From positions 1 to 9,323 of the forward strand of contig DATGNS010000293.1 in assembly GCA_035306625.1 (NCBI GenBank): a stretch of 9,323 nt of DNA, read 5' to 3'. A program made the position numbers and the translations under genes. The notes under the pieces are model-generated. The model was given only the letters and a program-made list of their open reading frames with translations. It did not search any database and was not told the origin of the DNA. Shown one piece after another: positions 1 to 5,657 of this stretch. Each line of letters starts with the position of its first letter. The stretch's first letter is position 1. This stretch comes from Serpens sp035306625 (GTDB lineage: Bacteria; Pseudomonadota; Gammaproteobacteria; Pseudomonadales; Pseudomonadaceae).

Positions 1-177
1 CTGCTCAAGGACAGCCAGGCCGACGTTTCGCTGGCCAACCAGAAGATCGAGGGCGAACTGAAGTCGCTGGACTATGCCAAGGCCTCGCTGGACCTGGCCA
101 ACTATCAGGTGGCGCTGCAGGCGACGCAGAAATCGTATCTGAAGCTGCATACGCTGAACCTGTTCGATCTGATGTAA
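1..177 (+). CDS. FlgL-like flagellar hook-filament junction protein, C-terminal fragment
   Basis: The window opens inside this gene; 58 codons remain before a TAA stop at 175-177. The visible residues form an alpha-helical tail containing SLDYAKASLDLA, then QVALQATQKSYLKL, and end in LNLFDLM. FlgL proteins typically end in this way, with a DYAEA-type segment, an ALQA..S segment and a final LSLF-type motif. FlgL is a secreted junction protein between the hook (via FlgK) and the flagellin filament. Its terminal helices pack like the D0 domain of flagellin. The next gene is also flagellin-like and starts 16 bases downstream with a strong ribosome binding site, so the two are probably cotranscribed. 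Whether this is the main flgL or a second copy cannot be judged from a fragment. A flagellin is less likely because the end is LFDLM rather than the usual flagellin ending in LSLL. Confidence 0.6.
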   Translation: MLKDSQADVSLANQKIEGELKSLDYAKASLDLANYQVALQATQKSYLKLHTLNLFDLM

Positions 178-179
178 CA

Positions 180-188
180 GGAAGGAAG
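180..188 (+). promoter_or_regulatory. Ribosome binding site of the flagellin-like gene
   Basis: The purine run GGAAGGAAG lies about 5 bases before the ATG at 194. It supports that start over the short overlapping reading frame at 201. Confidence 0.6.
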
Positions 189-193
189 ACGCC

Positions 194-1240
194 ATGAAGG
201 TTGACAAGCAACTGCCGGCCGTTACGCCGTTCACGCTGGATCGGCAGACGCCTGACCTCAGGGGCGTCGCCCTGCAACGCGCGGGCGGCGGCGCGCCGCT
301 GGCCAAGCAGGAAGCACCACGCAACGAGGCATTGCCGCGGCAGAGCGGCACCTACAGCCTGCAGCTCAACCAGCAATTGTCGGCCATGCAGTCGGCCAGC
401 AGCTACCTGAGCCAGGTGCAGGCGCGCCTCAGTCAGCTGAAGCTGGTGCTGGGCCGTCAGCTGAGCGCCCCCTCGAACAACCCCGTCGAGCTGGAAGGCG
501 CGCGCGAAGCGCTGCGCAAGGTCAATGCCATCCTGCGCCAGCGCAGTCATCTGGAAAACAACGTCATCGACCCTGGCTACCAGCTCAAGCTGACCGAACC
601 CGTGCGGGTGCGCTTCAGCCTGGAAGGGCTGGACAGCATCGACCAGATCCAGCAGGCCGGCCAGGAGACACTGGTCTTCACCGCCGGCCGCAAGCTGTCG
701 GAACCACTGGCGGTGGTGCTCGATGAAGGCCTGAACGAAGAGCAGATCCTGCGTCGCTTCAATGTCAGCCTGGGGCAGGCGGGCCTGCGTGCCGAGCTGG
801 ACCATGAAGGCCGGCTGAAATTCTCCGCCCGGGAAGCCGACTGGACTGCGCTGCGCGACCAGCTGGCGGTGCGCGGCGAGGGCAAGCTGTTCGCCAAGGA
901 CAGCTTCGCACGGGTGGAGAGCGCCGAGGACGGCCTGCTCGGTCTGCCCAGCGATTCGCAGTTGGATTCCACCAGCGAAATGCGCGCCATTCTGGACAGC
1001 GTGATTGCCGCCCTGGACCGCATCGCCGCGCTGCGAGAGCAGATCCGCGAACGGGAAGCGGACATTCGCCAGTTCCTGCGCGAACAGCTCGATGGCGATG
1101 AACAGCAATGGGCGCAGAACTATCTCGGCTCGCTGCTGAAGGTGCTGCGCTCCGGTGCCAGCAGCTACATTGCGCAGTCGCAGATCATCGTGAGCCAGGC
1201 CAACCTGAACCGCTATAGCGTGGTCAGCCTGCTGGCCTGA
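194..1240 (+). CDS. Divergent flagellin-like protein with N-terminal extension
   Basis: This protein has 348 residues and I do not recognise it as a standard flagellar component. Residues 1-50 are a polar, proline-containing leader with no hydrophobic signal. A long amphipathic helix follows at about 52-115 (SLQLNQQLSAMQSASSYLSQ onward), in the place of the flagellin N-terminal coiled coil. Around 170-215 the pattern LAVVLDEGLNEEQILRRFN..AGLRAELDHEGRLKFSA resembles the flagellin hook IN motif, in which a strand and a short helix are followed by an asparagine and a paired strand. A second helical region (about 265-300) leads to a C-terminus with ASSYIAQSQ and NRYSVVSLLA, close to the flagellin ending AGTAILAQAN..P..VLSLL. 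It follows a FlgL-like gene, which fits a flagellar or filament-related role. True flagellins begin the coiled coil almost at residue 1, so the 50-residue leader is odd. It could be a minor filament subunit, an adaptor or a diverged paralogue. Confidence 0.6.
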   Translation: MKVDKQLPAVTPFTLDRQTPDLRGVALQRAGGGAPLAKQEAPRNEALPRQSGTYSLQLNQQLSAMQSASSYLSQVQARLSQLKLVLGRQLSAPSNNPVELEGAREALRKVNAILRQRSHLENNVIDPGYQLKLTEPVRVRFSLEGLDSIDQIQQAGQETLVFTAGRKLSEPLAVVLDEGLNEEQILRRFNVSLGQAGLRAELDHEGRLKFSAREADWTALRDQLAVRGEGKLFAKDSFARVESAEDGLLGLPSDSQLDSTSEMRAILDSVIAALDRIAALREQIREREADIRQFLREQLDGDEQQWAQNYLGSLLKVLRSGASSYIAQSQIIVSQANLNRYSVVSLLA

Positions 1241-1264
1241 GTCGAACGGCTTCCGGGCCCGCTG

Positions 1265-1284
1265 GCTCCGCGCTCTGCCGGAGC
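1265..1284 (+). terminator. Weak hairpin after the flagellin-like gene
   Basis: GCTCCG (1265-1270) and CGGAGC (1279-1284) can pair across an 8-base loop, 24 bases after the stop codon. No T-run follows, so a termination role is only a guess from position. Confidence 0.25.
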
Positions 1285-1307
1285 GGCGGATCGGTGGCAC
1301 CCGCTAC

Positions 1308-1336
1308 TGTCCGCGTCTGCTCGGCAGGAGTAGAAT
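1308..1336 (+). promoter_or_regulatory. Possible sigma-70 promoter of the permease
   Basis: TAGAAT at 1331-1336 matches five of six bases of the -10 consensus and lies 29 bases before the permease ATG. The segment 17 bases upstream (1308-1313) is a poor -35 match. The leader would be short, which argues against the longer GTG start at 1294. Confidence 0.3.
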
Positions 1337-1365
1337 CCGCCGATTTTACCGAGCCGGGCCTTGCC

Positions 1366-2745
1366 ATGACCTCCCCAACCCCCACCGAACAGCGCCATGA
1401 CCTGGTCTATGGCCTGAACGACCGTCCCCGTCCCTGGATCGCTTTTCTGGCCGCGCTGCAGCACCTGCTGGCGATCATCGTGCCGATCGTCACCCCCGGC
1501 CTGCTGATCTGCCAGGCCATCGGCGTGTCGCCGCGTGACACCAACATCATCGTCTCCATGTCGCTGGTGATCTCCGGCATCGCCACCTTCGTGCAGTGCC
1601 GGCGCTTCGGGCCGTTCGGCGCGGGGCTGCTGATCGTGCAGGGCACCAGCTTCAACTTCGTCGGCCCGCTGATCGCCGGCGGCGTGCTGATGGTGAAGGA
1701 AGGCATGCCGGTCGAGGCAGTGATGGCCAGCATCTTCGGCGTGGTGATCGCCGGCTCCTTCATCGAGATGGGCGTATCGCGCGTGCTGCCGTTCGTGAAG
1801 AAGCTGATCACCCCGCTGGTGACCGGCATCGTGGTGCTGATGATCGGCCTTACCCTGATCAAGGTCGGCCTGATCAGCATGGGCGGCGGTTTCGCGGCCA
1901 TGGGCAACGGCACCTTCGCCAACGGCGAGAACCTGCTGCTCTCCGGCGTGGTGCTGGCGCTGATCGTCATCCTCAACCGTATCCCGGTGGTCTGGCTGCG
2001 CAGCTGCGCCATCATCATCGCCCTGGCCGCCGGCTATGCGCTGGCCGGCTACCTGGGCCGCCTTGACTTCACCGGCATGCGTGAAGCCGACCTGGTGCAG
2101 ATTCCCACGCCGCTGCACTTCGGCCTGAGCTTCTCCTGGAGCCTGTTCATCCCCATGGTGGTGATCTATCTGGTGACCTCCCTGGAGGCCATCGGTGACG
2201 TGACCGCCACCAGCAAGATTTCCCGCCAGCCGGTGGAAGGCCCGCTGTGGATGCAGCGCATCAAGGGCGGCGTGCTGGTCAACGGCGCCAACTCGCTGCT
2301 GGCCGGCTTCTTCAACACCTTCCCCAGCTCGGTGTTCGCCCAGAACAACGGCATCATCCAGCTCACCGGCATCGCCAGTCGCTACGTGGGCATGTGGCTG
2401 TCCGCCATGCTGGTGATCCTCGGCCTGTTCCCGGCGGTGGCCGGCGTGCTGCAGGCGGTGCCGGAGCCGGTGCTGGGCGGTGCCGCGCTGGTGATGTTCG
2501 GCGCCGTGGCGGCCGCGGGCATCAACATCCTGGCCGGTATCCAGCTGGATCGCCGCGCGCTGTTGATCATCTCCGTGTCGCTGGCCCTGGGCCTGGGCTT
2601 CTCCCAGGTGCCCGAGTTCCTCGCCCACCTGCCGGCCGGCCTGCGCAGCGTGCTGGAATCCGGCGTGGCCACCGGCGGCATCTGCGCCCTGCTGATGAAC
2701 TGGTTCCTGCCGGAAACCGCCAGGCCCGCCGACGCGAGCCGCTGA
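1366..2745 (+). CDS. NCS2 family uracil/xanthine-type purine permease
   Basis: This is an inner-membrane nucleobase:cation symporter of the NCS2/NAT family, 459 residues from the chosen ATG and close in length to E. coli XanQ (466). The chain is almost wholly hydrophobic helices. Family landmarks are all present: Q32-H33 in the first helix (ALQHLLAI), GTSFNFVG at 93-100 in TM3, E274 and D278 in SLEAIGD (TM8), and the signature Q326-N-N-G with T335 in TM10. These point to the xanthine/urate branch rather than uracil-specific UraA. Two pocket positions differ from XanQ by my alignment: N306 stands where XanQ has D304, and S95 where XanQ has N93, so the exact purine is uncertain. The ATG at 1366 is preferred because residues before it, from a GTG at 1294, look non-coding and would cover the putative -10 element. 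There is no strong Shine-Dalgarno sequence. It stands between the flagellar pair and metX, with its own probable promoter. Confidence 0.88.
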   Translation: MTSPTPTEQRHDLVYGLNDRPRPWIAFLAALQHLLAIIVPIVTPGLLICQAIGVSPRDTNIIVSMSLVISGIATFVQCRRFGPFGAGLLIVQGTSFNFVGPLIAGGVLMVKEGMPVEAVMASIFGVVIAGSFIEMGVSRVLPFVKKLITPLVTGIVVLMIGLTLIKVGLISMGGGFAAMGNGTFANGENLLLSGVVLALIVILNRIPVVWLRSCAIIIALAAGYALAGYLGRLDFTGMREADLVQIPTPLHFGLSFSWSLFIPMVVIYLVTSLEAIGDVTATSKISRQPVEGPLWMQRIKGGVLVNGANSLLAGFFNTFPSSVFAQNNGIIQLTGIASRYVGMWLSAMLVILGLFPAVAGVLQAVPEPVLGGAALVMFGAVAAAGINILAGIQLDRRALLIISVSLALGLGFSQVPEFLAHLPAGLRSVLESGVATGGICALLMNWFLPETARPADASR

Positions 2746-2748
2746 GTA

Positions 2749-2764
2749 GCCGACGCGGGTCGGC
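2749..2764 (+). terminator. Hairpin after the permease gene
   Basis: GCCGAC (2749-2754) pairs with GTCGGC (2759-2764) over a GCGG loop, starting 4 bases after the stop codon. A second small stem, CTGCC/GGCAG, follows at 2767-2785. Neither has a T-run, so termination is possible but unproven. Confidence 0.3.
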
Positions 2765-2808
2765 GACTGCCGGCCCGCATGGCAGACACCATGGGTGAAT
2801 TGCACGGC

Positions 2809-2828
2809 GGCACACAGTAGACTGTGCC
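2809..2828 (+). repeat. Inverted repeat in the metX leader
   Basis: GGCACA (2809-2814) and TGTGCC (2823-2828) are perfect arms. An alternative inner pairing is CACAGT (2813-2818) with ACTGTG (2821-2826). The repeat ends 27 bases before the metX ATG. It could be an operator or a leader hairpin; I know of no matching regulator site. Confidence 0.4.
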
Positions 2829-2855
2829 GTCTCCCTTCCGCATGAGCCGGGTCCG

Positions 2856-3995
2856 ATGTCGTCTGTCTTTCCCGAAGATTCCGTGGGTCTGGTCGAACCC
2901 CGCATTGCCACCTTCAGCGAGCCGCTGGCGCTGGCCTGTGGCCGCGAACTGGCCGATTACCAGCTGATCTATGAAACCTACGGTCAGCTCAACGCCGCGC
3001 GCAGCAACGCGGTGCTGATCTGCCACGCCCTGTCCGGCCATCACCATGCCGCCGGCTACCACAGCCCCAGCGATCGCAAGCCGGGCTGGTGGGACAGCTG
3101 CATCGGTCCGGGCAAGCCCATCGACACCAACCGCTTCTTCGTGGTGGCGCTCAACAACCTGGGCGGCTGCAACGGCTCCACCGGGCCGACGAGCATCAAC
3201 CCGGCCACCGGCAAGCCCTACGGCGCCGATTTCCCGGTGGTGACCGTGGAGGACTGGGTGCACAGCCAGGCCCGCCTGGCCGACCTGCTGGGCATCCAGC
3301 AGTGGGCCGCGGTGGTCGGCGGCAGCCTGGGTGGCATGCAGGCCCTGCAGTGGACCATCAGCTACCCGGAACGGGTGCGCCACTGCCTGTGCATCGCCTC
3401 GGCGCCGCGCCTGTCGGCCGAGAACATCGCCTTCAACGAGGTGGCCCGCCAGTCGATCCTCTCCGACCCGGAATTCCACGAGGGGCACTTCTACGACCAC
3501 GGCGTGCTGCCCAGGCGCGGCCTGCGCCTGGCGCGCATGATCGGCCACATCACCTACCTGTCTGATGACGCCATGGGCGAGAAATTCGGCCGCGAGCTGA
3601 AGTCCGACCGCCTGAACTACGACTTCCACAGCGTGGAATTCCAGGTGGAAAGCTACCTGCGCTACCAGGGCGAGGAGTTCTCCACCCGCTTCGACGCCAA
3701 CACCTACCTGTTGATGACCAAGGCGCTGGACTACTTCGATCCGGCGGCGGCCCATGGCGGCGATCTGGCCCAGGCGCTGTCGGCGGCCAAGGCGGACTTC
3801 TGCCTGATGTCCTTCACCACCGACTGGCGCTTCTCGCCGGCGCGCTCCCGGGAGATCGTCGATGCCCTGCTGGCGGCGCGCAAGAACGTCAGTTACGTGG
3901 AGATCGACGCGCCCCAGGGCCACGACTCCTTCCTGCTGCCGGTGCCGCGCTACATGCAGGTGTTCCGCGGCTACATGAACCGTATTGCCATCTGA
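2856..3995 (+). CDS. metX: Homoserine O-acyltransferase MetX (probably succinyltransferase)
   Basis: This cytoplasmic enzyme acylates the hydroxyl of L-homoserine from an acyl-CoA, the committed step of methionine synthesis. It has 379 residues with an alpha/beta-hydrolase fold, full length for the family. The nucleophile is S157 in GGSLGGMQ; the other triad members are D323 in TTDWRFSP and H356 in PQGHDSF. Also visible are CHALSGHHHAAGYH near residue 56 and the conserved NNLGGCNGSTGP. R325, two residues after the triad aspartate, is a feature of MetX proteins that use succinyl-CoA (MetXS), and Pseudomonas MetX is classed that way, so O-succinylhomoserine is the likelier product. That specificity is inferred from family knowledge. 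The ATG at 2856 gives the N-terminus usual in Pseudomonas MetX (V-F-P-x-D-S-V-G-L-V). The Shine-Dalgarno sequence is weak. metW begins 8 bases after the stop. Confidence 0.96.
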   Translation: MSSVFPEDSVGLVEPRIATFSEPLALACGRELADYQLIYETYGQLNAARSNAVLICHALSGHHHAAGYHSPSDRKPGWWDSCIGPGKPIDTNRFFVVALNNLGGCNGSTGPTSINPATGKPYGADFPVVTVEDWVHSQARLADLLGIQQWAAVVGGSLGGMQALQWTISYPERVRHCLCIASAPRLSAENIAFNEVARQSILSDPEFHEGHFYDHGVLPRRGLRLARMIGHITYLSDDAMGEKFGRELKSDRLNYDFHSVEFQVESYLRYQGEEFSTRFDANTYLLMTKALDYFDPAAAHGGDLAQALSAAKADFCLMSFTTDWRFSPARSREIVDALLAARKNVSYVEIDAPQGHDSFLLPVPRYMQVFRGYMNRIAI

Positions 3996-4003
3996 GGTAT
4001 CCC

Positions 4004-4624
4004 ATGCGCGCCGATCTGGAAATCATCCAGGAATGGATCCCCGCCGGCAGCCGGGTACTGGACCTCGGCTGCGGCACGGGCGAGCTGCTGGCCTGGCTGC
4101 GTGACCACAAGCAGGTCACCGGCTACGGGCTGGAAATCGACCCGGACAACATCGCCCGCTGCATCGAGCGCGGCGTCAACGTCATCGAGCAGGACCTGGA
4201 CAAGGGCCTGGGCAACTTCGCCACCGCCAGCTTCGACGTGGTGGTGATGACCCAGGCGCTGCAGGCCGTGCACTACCCGGACCGCATCCTCGACGAGATG
4301 CTGCGGGTCGGCAGGACCTGCATCGTCACCTTCCCCAACTTCGGCCACTGGCGCTGCCGCTGGTACCTGACCACCAAGGGCCGCATGCCGGTGTCGGAGT
4401 TCCTGCCCTACACCTGGTACAACACGCCGAACATCCACTTCTGCACCTTCGAGGATTTCGAGCGCCTGTGCCGCGAGCGCGACGCCCGGGTGCTCGATCG
4501 CCTGGCCGTGGACCGTCTGCACCGCCACCATTGGGGCAGTCGGCTGTGGCCTAATCTGTTGGGAGAGATCGGCATCTACCGGCTCACCAGCCCCGGCTTG
4601 CAGGATCACCAGGTCGCCGTCTGA
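4004..4624 (+). CDS. metW: MetW, methyltransferase-fold partner of MetX
   Basis: MetW has 206 residues with a class I SAM-dependent methyltransferase fold. The SAM-binding loop is VLDLGCGTGELL (D20, G22, G24, G26), and the acidic end of strand 2 is E44/D46 in GLEIDP. Downstream are FDVVVMTQALQAV and the MetW-typical FPNFGHWRCRWYL, PVSEFLPYTWYNTPNIHFCT and GEIGIYRL. In many proteobacteria metW directly follows metX and is needed for, or stimulates, homoserine acylation. A methyl-transfer activity has not been firmly established for the family as far as I know. Only 8 bases separate it from metX, within one operon, and the weak ribosome site AGGT overlaps the end of metX. The protein is complete. 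Confidence 0.94.
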   Translation: MRADLEIIQEWIPAGSRVLDLGCGTGELLAWLRDHKQVTGYGLEIDPDNIARCIERGVNVIEQDLDKGLGNFATASFDVVVMTQALQAVHYPDRILDEMLRVGRTCIVTFPNFGHWRCRWYLTTKGRMPVSEFLPYTWYNTPNIHFCTFEDFERLCRERDARVLDRLAVDRLHRHHWGSRLWPNLLGEIGIYRLTSPGLQDHQVAV

Positions 4625-4637
4625 CACCCACGCCACC

Positions 4638-4643
4638 GAGGAG
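4638..4643 (+). promoter_or_regulatory. Ribosome binding site of the DUF4426 gene
   Basis: GAGGAG lies 7 bases before the ATG at 4651. It is the clearest ribosome site in the metX-hemW run and fixes the start that yields an intact signal peptide. Confidence 0.6.
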
Positions 4644-4650
4644 ACCCATC

Positions 4651-5067
4651 ATGCGCCGTCTTTTCCTGCTGCTCTTCAGCCTGTGCCTGGCCCTGCCGGC
4701 CCTGGCCGAACGCAAGTACAGCTTCGATGATGTGGACGTGCACTACAGCGCGTTCAACTCCAGCTTCCTGCAGCCCGAGATTGCTGCCGCCGCCGGCCTG
4801 ACCCGCTCCGGCAGGCAGGGCGTGCTGAACATCGCCGTGCTCAAGGCCGGCAAGCCGGTCACCGCCACGGTCAGCGGCCAGGTGCGCAACCTGGCCGGAC
4901 AGATCGCCAACCTGAGCTTCCGCCAGGTACGCGAAGGCGAGGCGGTCTACTACCTGGCGCAGTTCCCCATCGACAACGAAACCCTGAGCTTCAGCGTCAA
5001 CGTGCAGACCGCTGGCGGGCCGCGCAACAGCTTTACCTTCAACCAGGAATTCTTCCCCGAGCGATGA
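4651..5067 (+). CDS. DUF4426 family exported protein of unknown function
   Basis: This is a 138-residue protein with a clear Sec signal peptide. Residues 1-3 (MRR) are basic, 4-15 are hydrophobic (LFLLLFSLCLAL), and PALA ahead of ERKYSF gives a signal peptidase I site after residue 19. There is no lipobox, since the only cysteine in the signal (C12) lies inside the hydrophobic core. The mature part is a small beta-rich domain starting YSFDDVDVHYSAFNSSFLQPEIA and ending SFTFNQEFFPER. It matches what I know as DUF4426, a family found almost only beside metW and rdgB in Pseudomonas and relatives. It should be periplasmic. No catalytic motif is visible and I assign no function. Its stop overlaps the rdgB start (ATGA at 5064-5067), so the two are likely coupled in translation. 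Confidence 0.88.
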   Translation: MRRLFLLLFSLCLALPALAERKYSFDDVDVHYSAFNSSFLQPEIAAAAGLTRSGRQGVLNIAVLKAGKPVTATVSGQVRNLAGQIANLSFRQVREGEAVYYLAQFPIDNETLSFSVNVQTAGGPRNSFTFNQEFFPER

Positions 5068-5657
5068 GCCTCTTCAGCGAACTGGTGCTGGCCAGTCACA
5101 ACGCCGGCAAACTCAAGGAACTGCAGGCCATGCTGGGCGACCGGGTGCGCGTGCGCTCGATCGGCGAGTTCTCCATGGTCGAGCCCGAGGAAACCGGCCT
5201 GTCGTTCATCGAGAACGCCATCCTCAAGGCGCGCAACGCCGCCCGGGTGAGCGGCCTGCCGGCCTTGGCCGACGATTCCGGCCTGGCCGTGGATGCCCTC
5301 GGCGGTGCGCCGGGCATCTACTCGGCCCGCTACGCCGGCGGCGCCGGCGATGCCGCCAACAACGCCAAACTGCTCGAGGCGCTGCGCGACGTTCCGGACG
5401 TGCAGCGCACCGCCCAGTTTGTCTGCGCCCTGGCCCTGGTGCGTCATGCCGAGGACCCCCTGCCGATCGTCTGCGAAGGCCTCTGGCACGGCACCATCCT
5501 GCATGCCCCACGCGGCGAGCACGGCTTTGGCTACGACCCGCTGTTCTGGGTGCCGGAGCGGGAATGCTCCAGCGCGGAGTTGCCGCCGGCCGAGAAGAAC
5601 CGCCTGAGCCACCGCGCCCGCGCCATGGCGCAGCTGCGCGCGCGTCTGGGCCTATGA
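5064..5657 (+). CDS. rdgB: RdgB, non-canonical purine NTP pyrophosphatase (ITP/XTP)
   Basis: RdgB hydrolyses ITP, dITP and XTP to monophosphate plus pyrophosphate, keeping deaminated purines out of DNA and RNA. It has 197 residues, the same length as E. coli RdgB and colinear with it. Motifs in order: SHNAGK (11-16, nucleotide-binding N-terminus), EETGLSFIENAILKAR (about 42-57), ADDSGL with the metal/catalytic acids D70-D71, GGAPGIYSARYAG, HGFGYDP (153-159, base recognition) and SHR (182-184). All key residues are present. The ATG overlaps the DUF4426 stop by 4 bases, and the rdgB stop overlaps the hemW ATG in the same way (5654-5657). No independent ribosome site is evident, so expression probably depends on the upstream genes. 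Confidence 0.96.
   Translation: MSLFSELVLASHNAGKLKELQAMLGDRVRVRSIGEFSMVEPEETGLSFIENAILKARNAARVSGLPALADDSGLAVDALGGAPGIYSARYAGGAGDAANNAKLLEALRDVPDVQRTAQFVCALALVRHAEDPLPIVCEGLWHGTILHAPRGEHGFGYDPLFWVPERECSSAELPPAEKNRLSHRARAMAQLRARLGL

Noticed and set aside
5..1300. Minus-strand reading frame (431 codons) opposite the flagellin-like gene
   Set aside because: It spans two plus-strand genes and their gap and has a biased shadow composition. The plus-strand gene has a strong ribosome site and a flagellin-like end.
1294..1365. 24-residue N-terminal extension of the permease from a GTG
   Set aside because: It would cover the candidate -10 element and gives a sequence not expected at an NCS2 N-terminus.
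1213..2805. Long minus-strand reading frame (530 codons) opposite the permease
   Set aside because: It is extremely rich in His, Gln, Asp and Gly with no domain pattern, the typical antisense shadow of a GC-rich membrane protein gene whose plus-strand product is well recognised.
2800..2823. TTGCAC plus TAGACT as a metX promoter
   Set aside because: The spacing is only 12 bases, too short for a sigma-70 promoter, and the TAGACT lies inside the inverted repeat.
2746..2855. SAM-responsive riboswitch before metX
   Set aside because: The gap is 110 bases and I could not find the conserved core of any SAM riboswitch class that I know; only simple hairpins are visible.
2382..3923. Minus-strand reading frame (513 codons) opposite metX
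   Set aside because: It crosses the permease-metX boundary, lacks family motifs, and metX with its full catalytic triad occupies the plus strand.
5564..5653. 30-residue N-terminal extension of hemW
   Set aside because: It is read from the rdgB coding sequence. The ATG at 5654 gives the normal HemW N-terminus about 20 residues before HIPWC.
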